Shown: piece by piece, positions 1-6,326 of the stretch
Numbering within the stretch: the first letter of the stretch is position 1
How the letters are laid out: each line of letters begins with the position of its first letter
Assembly: GCA_903895005.1 (NCBI GenBank)
Contig: CAITSH010000019.1
Location: forward strand, 1-10,857
Length of the DNA stretch: 10,857 bases
Source of the DNA: an uncultured Pseudomonadota bacterium
GTDB taxonomy: Bacteria; Pseudomonadota; Gammaproteobacteria; Burkholderiales; SG8-39
Reading direction: 5' to 3'
Translations under genes and position numbers: made by a program
The notes under the pieces: generated by a model
Told to the model about the DNA's origin: nothing
The model's input: only the letters and a program-made list of their open reading frames with translations
Databases searched by the model: none

Positions 1-507
1 GTCCGAAAAGGTCAGCATGATGCGTTTCATGCCGTAGACCACGTGCAGGTTGGTGAGGATGGTGCCGTTTTCCAGGATCACCACGCCCGAGCCCACACCG
101 ACCTCCTTTTCCTCGGTCTCGCCCTTGGGCTTTTTCGGATCCTTGGGCACATCGGCGAAACCGCGCACGCGCACCACCGATTGACGCACCACCTCGGCCG
201 CCTTGGCCGCGCGCGAGGGCAGGGTCTTGTTCTCAATGGTATGCAGCACCGCGGCATCGATGTCCTCCTGCCCCAGCTCGCGCGGCGGCGTCTGCATCGC
301 ATCGCGCCCAAACACGACGACAAGCGCGAGCACGATGCCGCCGAAAAACAACAGCGGCCGCTCGTAACGACGACCGAAGCGGCGCAGGCGGCCGGCCGGC
401 GCTGAGGCGGCGGTGACCACCGTATCCAGTTCAGGCTGCGGCGCGGGCACCGGCATGCCCGGCTTGGGGGAACGGTCGGTACGGCTGTAGAGCGCGGCTC
501 GTTTCAT
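1..507 (-). CDS. Trypsin-like serine protease, S1C/HtrA-type (N-terminal part only)
   Basis: Reading leftwards from ATG 507, an open frame of 169 codons runs off the left edge without a stop. The N-terminus is a proline- and arginine-rich cytoplasmic stretch (about residues 1-49), followed by one hydrophobic membrane segment (about 51-66, PLLFFGGIVLALVVVF). Then comes a charged linker and the start of a chymotrypsin-fold protease domain. The motif VGSGVVILENGTILTNLHVV (about 138-157) matches the first catalytic block of HtrA/DegP proteases, and His155 would be the catalytic histidine. The catalytic Asp and Ser, and any PDZ domain, lie outside the window. Inferred: an inner-membrane-anchored protease with its catalytic domain in the periplasm, acting in envelope quality control. 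A lysine-rich insert (PKDPKKPKGETEEKE, about 121-135) precedes the protease block. No good ribosome-binding site is visible before the ATG. The gene is divergent from the VWA gene. Confidence 0.85.
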   Translation of the reverse strand, partial: MKRAALYSRTDRSPKPGMPVPAPQPELDTVVTAASAPAGRLRRFGRRYERPLLFFGGIVLALVVVFGRDAMQTPPRELGQEDIDAAVLHTIENKTLPSRAAKAAEVVRQSVVRVRGFADVPKDPKKPKGETEEKEVGVGSGVVILENGTILTNLHVVYGMKRIMLTFSD

Positions 508-584
508 CGACTGGGGTGGCGACGGATAGGAGGTGCGGGAGTAGTGACGGGATCGGGATTTGCAAAAACCATCATGGTGAAGAC

Positions 585-608
585 CCTGCAATTGCCATGC
601 CTTGCAGG
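585..608. repeat. 7-bp inverted repeat in the protease/VWA divergent intergenic region
   Basis: CCTGCAA (585-591) and TTGCAGG (602-608) are perfect inverted copies separated by 10 nt. They lie between the divergent start codons at 507 and 754. The spacing suits a dimeric repressor or activator, but no regulator gene is present. The 508-753 interval otherwise shows no convincing sigma-70 promoter to me. The open frame that extends the VWA gene upstream to 544 gives peptide with no recognisable features, so I treat this stretch as non-coding. Confidence 0.35.
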
Positions 609-753
609 CACGACGGTATCACGAACTTCGACCGGGTACATCTCTTGGACCAATGATAAAGTGACGTGTCAAAGCGCGCTCCGCCGGCGTGCGCCTGGCG
701 TATATCTGGCTTTCACCGGACGTGTACGAGAGAACCAATTTTTCGGGGGTGTG

Positions 754-1815
754 ATGCGGTTTTTGTGGCCGGAACTGCTGTGGTTGCTGCTCTTTGTGCC
801 GGCGCTGGTCGGCGCCTACCTCTGGGCGCTGCGCCGTAAAAAGAAAACGGCCGTGCGCTACGCCAGCCTCATCCTGGTGCGTGACGCACTCGGACCGGGC
901 CAGGGCTTTCGCCGTCACCTGCCCCCCGCACTGTTCCTTGTCGCGATGATCGCCGCCATTCTCGCCATCGCGCGACCAAGCGCGGTGGTGACGCTGCCGG
1001 CCGACTACCTCACGCTGGTCATGGCCATGGACGTGTCTCGCAGCATGCAGGCGGCCGACGTGCTGCCCAACCGCGTCACCGCGATGCAGGCGGCGGCCAA
1101 GTCATTCATCCAGGAACTGCCGGCCAACATACGCATGGGCATCGTCTCCTTCGCCGGCACCGCCGCAGTGGTGCAGCCGGTCACGGAAAAACGCGACGAC
1201 ATGCTCGCCGCCATCGACCGCTTCCAGTTGCAGCGCGGCACCGCCACCGGCAGCGGCCTCATCGTGTCACTCGCCATGCTCTTTCCTGACGACGGACTTG
1301 ATGTCGAGACCGCCGTCTACGGCAGTTCGTTTTCGCGCTACGGGGACGGCCCTGCGCCGCTGGCCAAAAAGAGCGACCCGCCGAAGAAAAAACGCGATTT
1401 CAAGCCGGTGCCGCCCGGCTCCTATACGTCGGGGGCCATCGTGCTGCTTTCGGACGGGCGGCGGACCACGGGTCCCGATCCGGTCGAGGCAGCCAAGCTC
1501 GCGGCCGAACGGGGCGTGCGCGTGTTCACCGTCGGCTTCGGCACCAAGGAAGGCGCCAACATCGGTTTTGAGGGCTGGTCGTTTTTTGCACAACTCGACG
1601 AGGAAGCCCTGAAGGCCGTCGCCAAAGCCACGGGCGGGGAATACTTTCAGGCCGGCACCGCGGGCGACCTGCAAAAGGTCTACAAGGAATTGAGTTCCAA
1701 ATTCGCGCTGGAGCGCCGCGAAACCGAGGTCGGCGCCCTTTTCAGTGCGCTGGCTGCGGTGCTGGTGTTTGCCGCCGCGTTGCTGTCGTTTCTCTGGTTC
1801 CACCGCCGCGCCTGA
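754..1815 (+). CDS. VWA-domain membrane protein, BatA-like
   Basis: This is a 353-residue protein of the kind in Bacteroides aerotolerance (Bat)-like operons. An N-terminal membrane segment (about 4-26) starts the family's typical FLWPELLWLLL block, and a second segment lies at about 59-79. A von Willebrand factor A domain follows. Its metal-ion-dependent adhesion site is visible: D93-x-S95-x-S97 (DVSRSM), a Thr in RGTATG near 163, and the Asp of LLSDG at 234. A third membrane helix (about 328-349) ends just before a short basic tail. A Lys/Pro-rich insert (about 190-224) splits the VWA domain between the Thr block and the LLSDG strand, probably as a surface loop. ATG 754 is chosen because the membrane segment starts right there and a GGGGG stretch (745-749) precedes it; GTG 751 and GTG 544 are alternatives. 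Inferred role: a membrane-anchored, metal-dependent protein-interaction scaffold. Its usual partners (MoxR ATPase, DUF58, BatB) are absent here. Confidence 0.85.
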   Translation: MRFLWPELLWLLLFVPALVGAYLWALRRKKKTAVRYASLILVRDALGPGQGFRRHLPPALFLVAMIAAILAIARPSAVVTLPADYLTLVMAMDVSRSMQAADVLPNRVTAMQAAAKSFIQELPANIRMGIVSFAGTAAVVQPVTEKRDDMLAAIDRFQLQRGTATGSGLIVSLAMLFPDDGLDVETAVYGSSFSRYGDGPAPLAKKSDPPKKKRDFKPVPPGSYTSGAIVLLSDGRRTTGPDPVEAAKLAAERGVRVFTVGFGTKEGANIGFEGWSFFAQLDEEALKAVAKATGGEYFQAGTAGDLQKVYKELSSKFALERRETEVGALFSALAAVLVFAAALLSFLWFHRRA

Positions 1816-1933
1816 GCCCCCATTCGGGGACAGCACAGCCCCCTTTCACCGCAAAGCATCGGCCGCAAACCCGCGCCAGCCGGACTTTTCCAGCCTTTGA
1901 CCGGTTAGAATGGGTTGCTTGCCACCGCAATCG

Positions 1934-1949
1934 CCCGGCGCCTGCCGGG
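1934..1949 (+). other. GC-rich hairpin in the lectin-gene leader
   Basis: CCCGGC (1934-1939), loop GCCT, GCCGGG (1944-1949) form a perfect 6-bp stem. It lies 37 nt before the start codon and downstream of a possible -10 box TAGAAT (1906-1911), for which I see no good -35. It could stabilise the 5' end of the lectin mRNA. The ribosome-binding site (1973-1980) is left free. Confidence 0.3.
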
Positions 1950-1986
1950 ACGCGGAAAGCAAGACCAATTTAAAGGGAGAGAACAA

Positions 1987-2655
1987 ATGAACACAAAAAC
2001 CACCGCCATCGCCGCGGCCGTACTGCTGGCCTGCGGCATCTCCGCCGGGGCCGTCGCTGCCAAGGGTGACAGCGCGCCCAAGATGGGCTTTTTTGTCAGC
2101 AGCACCGGATCGGGCAAGGGCGCCGACCTGGGCGGCCTCGCAGGCGCCGACAAACTGTGCCAGTCACTCGCCAACGCCGCAGGCGCCGGCAAAGGCACCT
2201 GGCATGCCTACCTGAGCACCACCGCCGAGGGTGGCGCCAAACCGGTCAATGCGCGCGATCGCATCGGCAAGGGCCCCTGGTACAACGCCAAGGGCGTGCT
2301 CATAGCCAAGAACGTAGATGAACTGCACAACAACGGCAATCTGACCAAACAGACCATCCTCACCGAAAAAGGCGCGGTGCTCAACGGCCGCGGCGACACG
2401 CCCAACATGCACGACGTGCTGACCGGTTCGGACGCACAGGGTCGCGCCTTTGCCGGCGGCAACGACACCACCTGCAAGAACTGGACGAGCAGCGGCGCCG
2501 GCGCGGCACAGGTCGGCCACTCAGACCGCCAGGGCCTGCGCGAAGACGTGGCGGCCAAATCTTGGAACCACTCGCATCCATCGCGCGGTTGTAGCCAGGA
2601 CAACCTGAAGAGCTCGGGTGGCGACGGCAGGTTCTACTGCTTCGCGGCGAAATAG
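1987..2655 (+). CDS. Secreted lectin-like protein (C-type-lectin/endostatin-like fold)
   Basis: A 222-residue exported protein. ATG 1987 follows a clear ribosome-binding site, AAGGGAGA (1973-1980). The signal peptide covers residues 1-24 or 25, with likely signal peptidase I cleavage at AVA/A or AVAA/K. LLAC at 13-16 also fits a lipobox, so a lipoprotein is possible. The mature part resembles bacterial proteins annotated as lectins, related to DUF1554/endostatin-like domains. Recognisable blocks are FFVSSTGSGKGADLGGLAGAD (35-55), WHAYLST (72-78), VNARDRIGKGPWYN (87-100), LTKQTILTEKG (119-129), NGRGDTPNMHDVLTGS (133-148), the region around C163 (TTCKNWTSSG), and WNHSHPSRGCSQDNL to FYCFA at the C-terminus. 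The four mature cysteines (58, 163, 202, 218) would allow the C1-C4 and C2-C3 disulfides of a C-type-lectin fold (inference). The ligand is unknown. It is a single-gene unit closed by a strong terminator. The general family is fairly sure, carbohydrate binding is not. Confidence 0.75.
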   Translation: MNTKTTAIAAAVLLACGISAGAVAAKGDSAPKMGFFVSSTGSGKGADLGGLAGADKLCQSLANAAGAGKGTWHAYLSTTAEGGAKPVNARDRIGKGPWYNAKGVLIAKNVDELHNNGNLTKQTILTEKGAVLNGRGDTPNMHDVLTGSDAQGRAFAGGNDTTCKNWTSSGAGAAQVGHSDRQGLREDVAAKSWNHSHPSRGCSQDNLKSSGGDGRFYCFAAK

Positions 2656-2704
2656 CTGCAGTCAGGTAACTACAATCAGCACTGCGGCTTGCCATCCGCG
2701 GTAT

Positions 2705-2735
2705 AAAAAAGGGGAGCCACGGGCTCCCCTTTTTT
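2705..2735. terminator. Bidirectional rho-independent terminator
   Basis: A6 plus GGGGAGCC (2705-2718), loop ACG, then GGCTCCCC plus T6 (2722-2735) form a perfect 14-bp A/T-flanked stem. It gives a U-tract on both strands. It lies 50 nt after the lectin stop codon and 160 nt beyond the stop of the convergent GlcG-family gene, so it probably serves both. Confidence 0.92.
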
Positions 2736-2745
2736 CATGGCTGTT

Positions 2746-2873
2746 ATTGCGACCATAAAACTCCCTGCCCCTTAACGGGGAGGGGTGGGAAGAGGGTGAA
2801 ACGTCGCAATCGCGACGATCCGCGCACCGACTGGCTCTCCCGCGCTCCCTGTACCCCCCCGCGAGGTGAGGGA
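2746..2873. repeat. REP-like hairpin cluster with an 8-bp inverted-repeat frame
   Basis: This non-coding stretch lies between convergent genes and holds three hairpins in a row. The first (about 2763-2785) pairs CCC and CCCC runs with GGGG and GGG runs around TTAAC. The second is perfect: CGTCGC (2802-2807), loop AATC, GCGACG (2812-2817). The third pairs TCCCT (2846-2850) with AGGGA (2869-2873). ATTGCGAC (2746-2753) and GTCGCAAT (2803-2810) are perfect inverted copies that frame the first hairpin. The G-run/C-run wording resembles the REP-type intergenic repeats common in proteobacteria. Whether it recurs in this genome cannot be seen here. Confidence 0.5.
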
Positions 2874-2896
2874 ACCTGCTGGCACCTGCGTTCCAG

Positions 2897-3421
2897 TTAC
2901 AGTTTTTTCTCGCCCAGGCCAACCTTGCCATAGATCGCGTTGATTTCGTCTTTCACGTCCTGCGGCGTGTCATCGTTGGCCTTTGCATGGGCCCAGCCGA
3001 TTTTCGCGCGGGCGTACTGGCCCATGACTTCGTCCTGCCCCGAAGTGCCGCCGCTGATGCCATAGGCACCCACCAGCGTGTCACCCTTGAAAATCGGCGC
3101 ACAACCACCTGACACCACCACGCGCCCCCCGGTGAATATCGACGCGTTCATCAGCATTTGCGGATTGCGTTCCTTGAACCACTGCTGGATCGTGAGGCCG
3201 TCGGGAAAGCGCGGGCTCATCGAACGGAACGCCGCGACGGTGAAGGCCTTGCCCCAGGCGATCTCTGGCGTGATGAACCCCGCCTCGTCCATGCGCTCAA
3301 GCGCGAGCAGATGGCCCTCTGCGTTGACCACGGCCATCGCGACGGGCACGCCCGTCTCTTCCGCCTTTTCCGTGACCGCCTTAAAAAAGCGCCTGCACTC
3401 GCTGACTTTGAGCTTTGCCAT
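2897..3421 (-). CDS. GlcG/HbpS-family (DUF336) heme-binding-like protein
   Basis: A 174-residue soluble protein without a signal peptide. Family blocks are GVPVAMAVVNAEGHLLALERM (24-44), AWGKAFTVAAF (55-65), and GGCAPIFKGDTLVGAYGISG with SGQDE (105-131). These match the GlcG/HbpS family, whose members include the glycolate-operon protein GlcG, Streptomyces heme-binding HbpS and the PduO C-terminal domain. Biochemical roles across the family are poorly defined; heme or small-ligand binding is inferred from HbpS. ATG 3421 is chosen because AAGGA lies 6 nt upstream on the minus strand (inside AGGAGAAGGA) and residue 1 abuts the conserved region. An open frame continues upstream but overlaps the Bug promoter region and shows no family similarity. 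The divergent Bug receptor suggests a link to uptake or catabolism of an organic acid. Residues 70-95 (RFPDGLTIQQWFKERNP) look like a surface insertion. Confidence 0.85.
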   Translation of the reverse strand: MAKLKVSECRRFFKAVTEKAEETGVPVAMAVVNAEGHLLALERMDEAGFITPEIAWGKAFTVAAFRSMSPRFPDGLTIQQWFKERNPQMLMNASIFTGGRVVVSGGCAPIFKGDTLVGAYGISGGTSGQDEVMGQYARAKIGWAHAKANDDTPQDVKDEINAIYGKVGLGEKKL

Positions 3422-3460
3422 GTTGCATCCTTCTCCTGTAGTGGCCTGGTGTAGCATTGC

Positions 3461-3506
3461 GTTCCGTCCAGGCAGCTTCGAAACCAACGAAACACAATGA
3501 CGGAAC
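3461..3506. promoter_or_regulatory. Putative operator: GTTCCGTC inverted repeat between divergent genes
   Basis: GTTCCGTC (3461-3468) and GACGGAAC (3499-3506) are perfect 8-bp inverted copies, 38 bp centre to centre, in the 189-bp region between the GlcG-family start (3421) and the Bug start (3611). With one mismatch allowed they extend to 10 bp. A -10-like TATAAA (3544-3549) points towards the Bug gene but lacks a good -35, which would fit an activator-dependent promoter. The regulator is not encoded in the window. Confidence 0.45.
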
Positions 3507-3610
3507 ACCGCTGTTGCGACCGATAATTCAGTGGATCGCTCAGTATAAAGACATGCCGCCCGCACCGGGATAAAAAACGGCGCCGGAACCGCGGCAATTT
3601 CGGAGGAAGC

Positions 3611-4585
3611 ATGAAACCAGTACATCCAATTGCCATCGCACTGCTCGGTACGTTCGCACTGTTCAGCACCGGATCCGCGCTAGCGCAGGCATGGCCGTCC
3701 AAGCCCGTGCGCATCGTCGTCGGCTTTCCGCCCGGTGCCTCGGCCGACGTGGCGGCGCGCCTCGTCGCCGCCAAAATGAGCGAGACACTGGGACAGCAGG
3801 TGTTGATCGAGAACAAGCCGGGTGCCGGCAGCAACATCGCCACAGAAGCGGTGGTGCGTGCGCCGGCCGACGGCTACACGCTGCTGCTGGGTACCATCGC
3901 CAACACGATTAATGCGAGCCTCAGCAAGAACCTGTCCTTTGACTTCGGCAAGGATCTCGCACCGGTGACATCGCTCGCCTCGTTACCCAACCTGCTGGTG
4001 GTGAACCCTTCACTGGGCGTCGCGACCGTGCAGGAACTGGTTGCCGCGGCCAAGCGCAAACCGGGCGACATTCTCTACGGCTCGTCGGGCAACGGCACCG
4101 GGCCCCACCTGTCCGGCGAACTCTTTAACCTGATGGCCGGCGTCAAGCTGACGCACGTACCCTACAAAGGCAGCCCGCAGGCCATGACCGATTTGCTCGG
4201 CGGCCGCGTGCAGGCAATGTTTGCGCCGGCCTCGACCGCGCTGCCGCACATCAAAGCCGGCACGCTCAAGGTGCTGGCGGTATCGAGCGCCAAGCGCACG
4301 GGTTCGTCGCCGGAACTGCCGACCATCGCCGAATCCGGCCTGCCTGGATTCGAGACCTCGGTATGGTTCGGCCTGCTCGCCCCGGCTGGTACGCCCAAGG
4401 ACGTTATCGAGCGCCTCAACCGCGAAGCCAACCGCGCGCTCGCCGACGCCTCGGTGAAATCGCAATTTGCCGCGCAGGGCATAGATGCGATGGGCGGCAC
4501 GGCGGAACAGTTCGGTACCTACATCAAGGAAGAAACCGCCAAGTGGGCGCGCGTGGTGCAGGCGTCGGGCGCAAAAATCGACTAA
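3611..4585 (+). CDS. Tripartite tricarboxylate transporter substrate-binding protein (TctC/Bug)
   Basis: A 324-residue periplasmic solute receptor. GGAGGA (3602-3607) sits just before ATG 3611. The signal peptide (residues 1-25, cleavage at ALA/QA) is followed by the family opening WPSKPVRIVVGFPPGASADV. Further Bug landmarks are the ENKPGAGSNIA block, the PADGYTLLLG block, the LPNLLVVNPS strand, YGSSGNGTGPHLSGELF, the THVPYKGSPQAM block, PTIAESGLPGFE and VWFGLLAPAGTP. Family knowledge: Bug proteins bind carboxylates, aromatic acids, amino acids or nicotinate-type compounds and hand them to a TctA/TctB membrane pair. No TctA or TctB lies nearby, so this is one of the orphan receptors typical of Burkholderiales and may share a distant permease or act in sensing. 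The ligand cannot be read from sequence. It is divergent from the GlcG-family gene. Its 3' side converges on the exonuclease gene with 99 nt between stops and no clear terminator. Confidence 0.95.
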   Translation: MKPVHPIAIALLGTFALFSTGSALAQAWPSKPVRIVVGFPPGASADVAARLVAAKMSETLGQQVLIENKPGAGSNIATEAVVRAPADGYTLLLGTIANTINASLSKNLSFDFGKDLAPVTSLASLPNLLVVNPSLGVATVQELVAAAKRKPGDILYGSSGNGTGPHLSGELFNLMAGVKLTHVPYKGSPQAMTDLLGGRVQAMFAPASTALPHIKAGTLKVLAVSSAKRTGSSPELPTIAESGLPGFETSVWFGLLAPAGTPKDVIERLNREANRALADASVKSQFAAQGIDAMGGTAEQFGTYIKEETAKWARVVQASGAKID

Positions 4586-4684
4586 CACCGCGCCGGTTCA
4601 TTGATTGGAAAGCGGCGCTGGTCGGACATTCCCGGCACATTGACGGCGAACTCGCACCCTCGACGGGATGGCCCTCGACGCACC

Positions 4685-6163
4685 TCAGGCCGGGCTTGCC
4701 GCCTCGTCGCGGTACCACAGGCTGCTCATCGCGCCGAACTCGATGATGTCCGGTTTCTTTTTCGTCGCCAGGAATTTTTGCATGATCTTGTAGATATCAA
4801 GATCAAACAGCGGCTCGGCGCGCACCTCGAGCTTTTCGTAGACCTCGGCTTCGCTCGTTGCGGTACCCAGAAAACACCAGCGGTCGAAAAGGTGCACATC
4901 GGATCTTTCACCACGTTTTTCGCGCACGCCGATCGCGCCGCGCCACGGCCACTGCGCGAGGCGCAGCGATTGGAGCGCCTCGAACAGCCGCAGGTTGTGC
5001 GCGGCGACGGTCTCCTTGCCGCAGCAGGCGCCCCGGCAGCGATGGATCTGGTGCGCGAAACAGGCACTGCCCACGGCGTGCTTTCCACGCGAGGCATCCA
5101 ACCCGATAAGCACAGGGCAAAGGCCCTCGGCCTCGGCGATGCGCGCGAGCGCCTCCTGCGCCAGGCGCTTGGTGCGAAAGGTGCCGAAGAGGTTTTCCAG
5201 GCGCAGCGGTTCGTTGCGCCCGGAGGACACCAGTTGCAGCGGCTCGACACTATGCATGTCGCCGGCCCACTCAAAGCCGAAAAAACCGCTGGCGCGCCGC
5301 TCGGTGCGGTTGAGCGTGGGCAGTAACTCCTTGATCAGGCGCGCCTCGTTGAGCAGGGCACCAAGCTCACCCGCGGTCTCCATCCACTCCACGCGCTTGA
5401 CTTCCTGGCTGATGCGCATTTCCTTTGCAGCGCGCAGGTCGCCGGAAAAATGCGACAACACACGCGTTCGCATGTCGACACTCTTGCCCACGTACAAGGG
5501 CATGTCGCGCGCGGCCCCACCCGTGGCGTGGCTGTCGGCGAAAAAAAGGTAGACGCCCGGCGCCTCGGGAATGGCGGCGATATCCTTTTCGGTCAGCCCC
5601 GGTGGCAGGCTGGGGCGCGCGAACTGCTTTTTTACCGCGGCGGCAATCGCCGATGCGGGCAACGCAGCATGGATTTTTTGCACGAACTGCCACATCACCT
5701 CGGTGTCGCCCAGGGCGCGGTGACGCGATGAGCAACTGAGTTGATGCCGTGCGATCAGGCTGTCGAGATTATGGTGGCGGTGCTCCGGGAAGAGCGCGCG
5801 CGACAACTTGGCCGTGCACAACACGCGCGAACTGTAGGCGATGCCGGCGCGCTCGAACTCGGCCTTCAGGAAACCATAGTCAAAACGCGCATTGTGCGCC
5901 ACCAGCACCCGCCCCTCCAGACGCGCATGCAGGCGTTTGGCAATGTCTGCAAAGCGCGGCGCGTCGGCCACCATGGCATTGCTGATCCCGGTCAGCGATT
6001 CGATGAACCCCGGGATACGCGTCTTCGGGTTGACGAGGCTGCTCCACACATCGGACTGTACGCCGCCGTTGACCTCGATCAGGCCGACCTCGGTGATGCG
6101 GTCGAAATTCGCCGTACCACCGGTGGTTTCGAGGTCAAGGAAGACAAGGGGAAGGTCGAGCAT
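4685..6163 (-). CDS. DnaQ-type 3'-5' exonuclease fused to a UvrC/Cho-like GIY-YIG endonuclease
   Basis: A 492-residue two-nuclease protein. Residues 5-165 form a DEDDh exonuclease like the DNA polymerase III epsilon subunit: D10-x-E12 (FLDLETTG), D95 in VAHNARFD, and H148-x4-D153 (HRALGD). Residues 198-285 form a GIY-YIG domain: G203-V-Y205, Y224-V-G226, R234 in MRTRVLSHF, and the metal-binding E273 in LLNEARLIKELLP, a spacing typical of UvrC and Cho. The C-terminal third carries C349, C368, C376 and C380; the last three follow the UvrC CxxYQIxRCxGPC pattern, which supports a metal or Fe-S site. There is no UvrC C-terminal nuclease domain or helix-hairpin-helix, so it is Cho-like. Similar fusions are known in actinobacteria and betaproteobacteria and are often annotated as polymerase III epsilon. 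Inferred role: incision and trimming in DNA repair. ATG 6163 starts directly before the exonuclease fold, with AGGTAG 10 nt upstream; extensions to 6298 add unrelated sequence. Confidence 0.92.
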   Translation of the reverse strand: MLDLPLVFLDLETTGGTANFDRITEVGLIEVNGGVQSDVWSSLVNPKTRIPGFIESLTGISNAMVADAPRFADIAKRLHARLEGRVLVAHNARFDYGFLKAEFERAGIAYSSRVLCTAKLSRALFPEHRHHNLDSLIARHQLSCSSRHRALGDTEVMWQFVQKIHAALPASAIAAAVKKQFARPSLPPGLTEKDIAAIPEAPGVYLFFADSHATGGAARDMPLYVGKSVDMRTRVLSHFSGDLRAAKEMRISQEVKRVEWMETAGELGALLNEARLIKELLPTLNRTERRASGFFGFEWAGDMHSVEPLQLVSSGRNEPLRLENLFGTFRTKRLAQEALARIAEAEGLCPVLIGLDASRGKHAVGSACFAHQIHRCRGACCGKETVAAHNLRLFEALQSLRLAQWPWRGAIGVREKRGERSDVHLFDRWCFLGTATSEAEVYEKLEVRAEPLFDLDIYKIMQKFLATKKKPDIIEFGAMSSLWYRDEAASPA

Positions 6164-6207
6164 TGCTGGATGGCTACCTGGCGCGTTATGCGTCGCACCG
6201 GAGCGCC

Positions 6208-6235
6208 AACGCTGAAGCCCCATTTTGCCAGCGTT
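6208..6235. repeat. 7-bp inverted repeat upstream of the exonuclease gene
   Basis: AACGCTG (6208-6214) and CAGCGTT (6229-6235) are perfect inverted copies with a 14-nt spacer, 45-72 bp upstream of the exonuclease/GIY-YIG start codon. This could be an operator for that gene or a stem-loop. Confidence 0.35.
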
Positions 6236-6245
6236 TGCACTGATG

Positions 6246-6295
6246 GGGCGCCCGGTGTCACCAACATCACCGGTGGCGCCCGGGTCGCATACAAT
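6246..6295 (+). promoter_or_regulatory. Putative promoter and overlapping operator for the ABC exporter operon
   Basis: A -10-like TACAAT (6290-6295) lies 31 nt before the chosen GTG start. The region where the -35 should be is occupied by an inverted repeat: GGGCGCC-CGGTG (6246-6257) and CACCG-GT-GGCGCCC (6268-6281). These form a 12-bp stem with a 2-nt bulge and a 10-nt loop, and CACCGGTG (6268-6275) is itself an 8-bp palindrome. No consensus -35 is visible. A repressor bound here would cover the promoter. This placement also argues against translation starting upstream of 6327. Confidence 0.4.
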
Positions 6296-6326
6296 CACGC
6301 CTCAATCCTTTTCCCGAAGACACCGC

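Noticed and set aside
544..753. N-terminal extension of the VWA gene from GTG 544
   Set aside because: The 70 extra residues are not membrane-like or conserved-looking; the family's opening membrane segment starts at ATG 754.
1816..1850. Possible terminator after the VWA gene (GGGG/CCCC hairpin followed by CTTT)
   Set aside because: Only a 4-bp stem with a 9-nt loop and a poor T-tract; not strong enough to call.
2662..2931. Minus-strand open frame past the GlcG-family stop
   Set aside because: It runs through a strong terminator and REP-like hairpins, and its composition is not protein-like.
4658..4681. Direct repeat of CCCTCGACG between convergent genes
   Set aside because: Short and compatible with chance in GC-rich DNA; no associated structure.
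4601..5326. Plus-strand open frame opposite the nuclease gene
   Set aside because: Antisense to a gene with intact catalytic motifs; no recognisable protein features.
6225..6326. Upstream starts (TTG 6225, ATG 6243) for the ABC ATPase
   Set aside because: They add unrelated residues and run over a likely promoter/operator; the GTG 6327 start gives the same 308-residue length as YadG.
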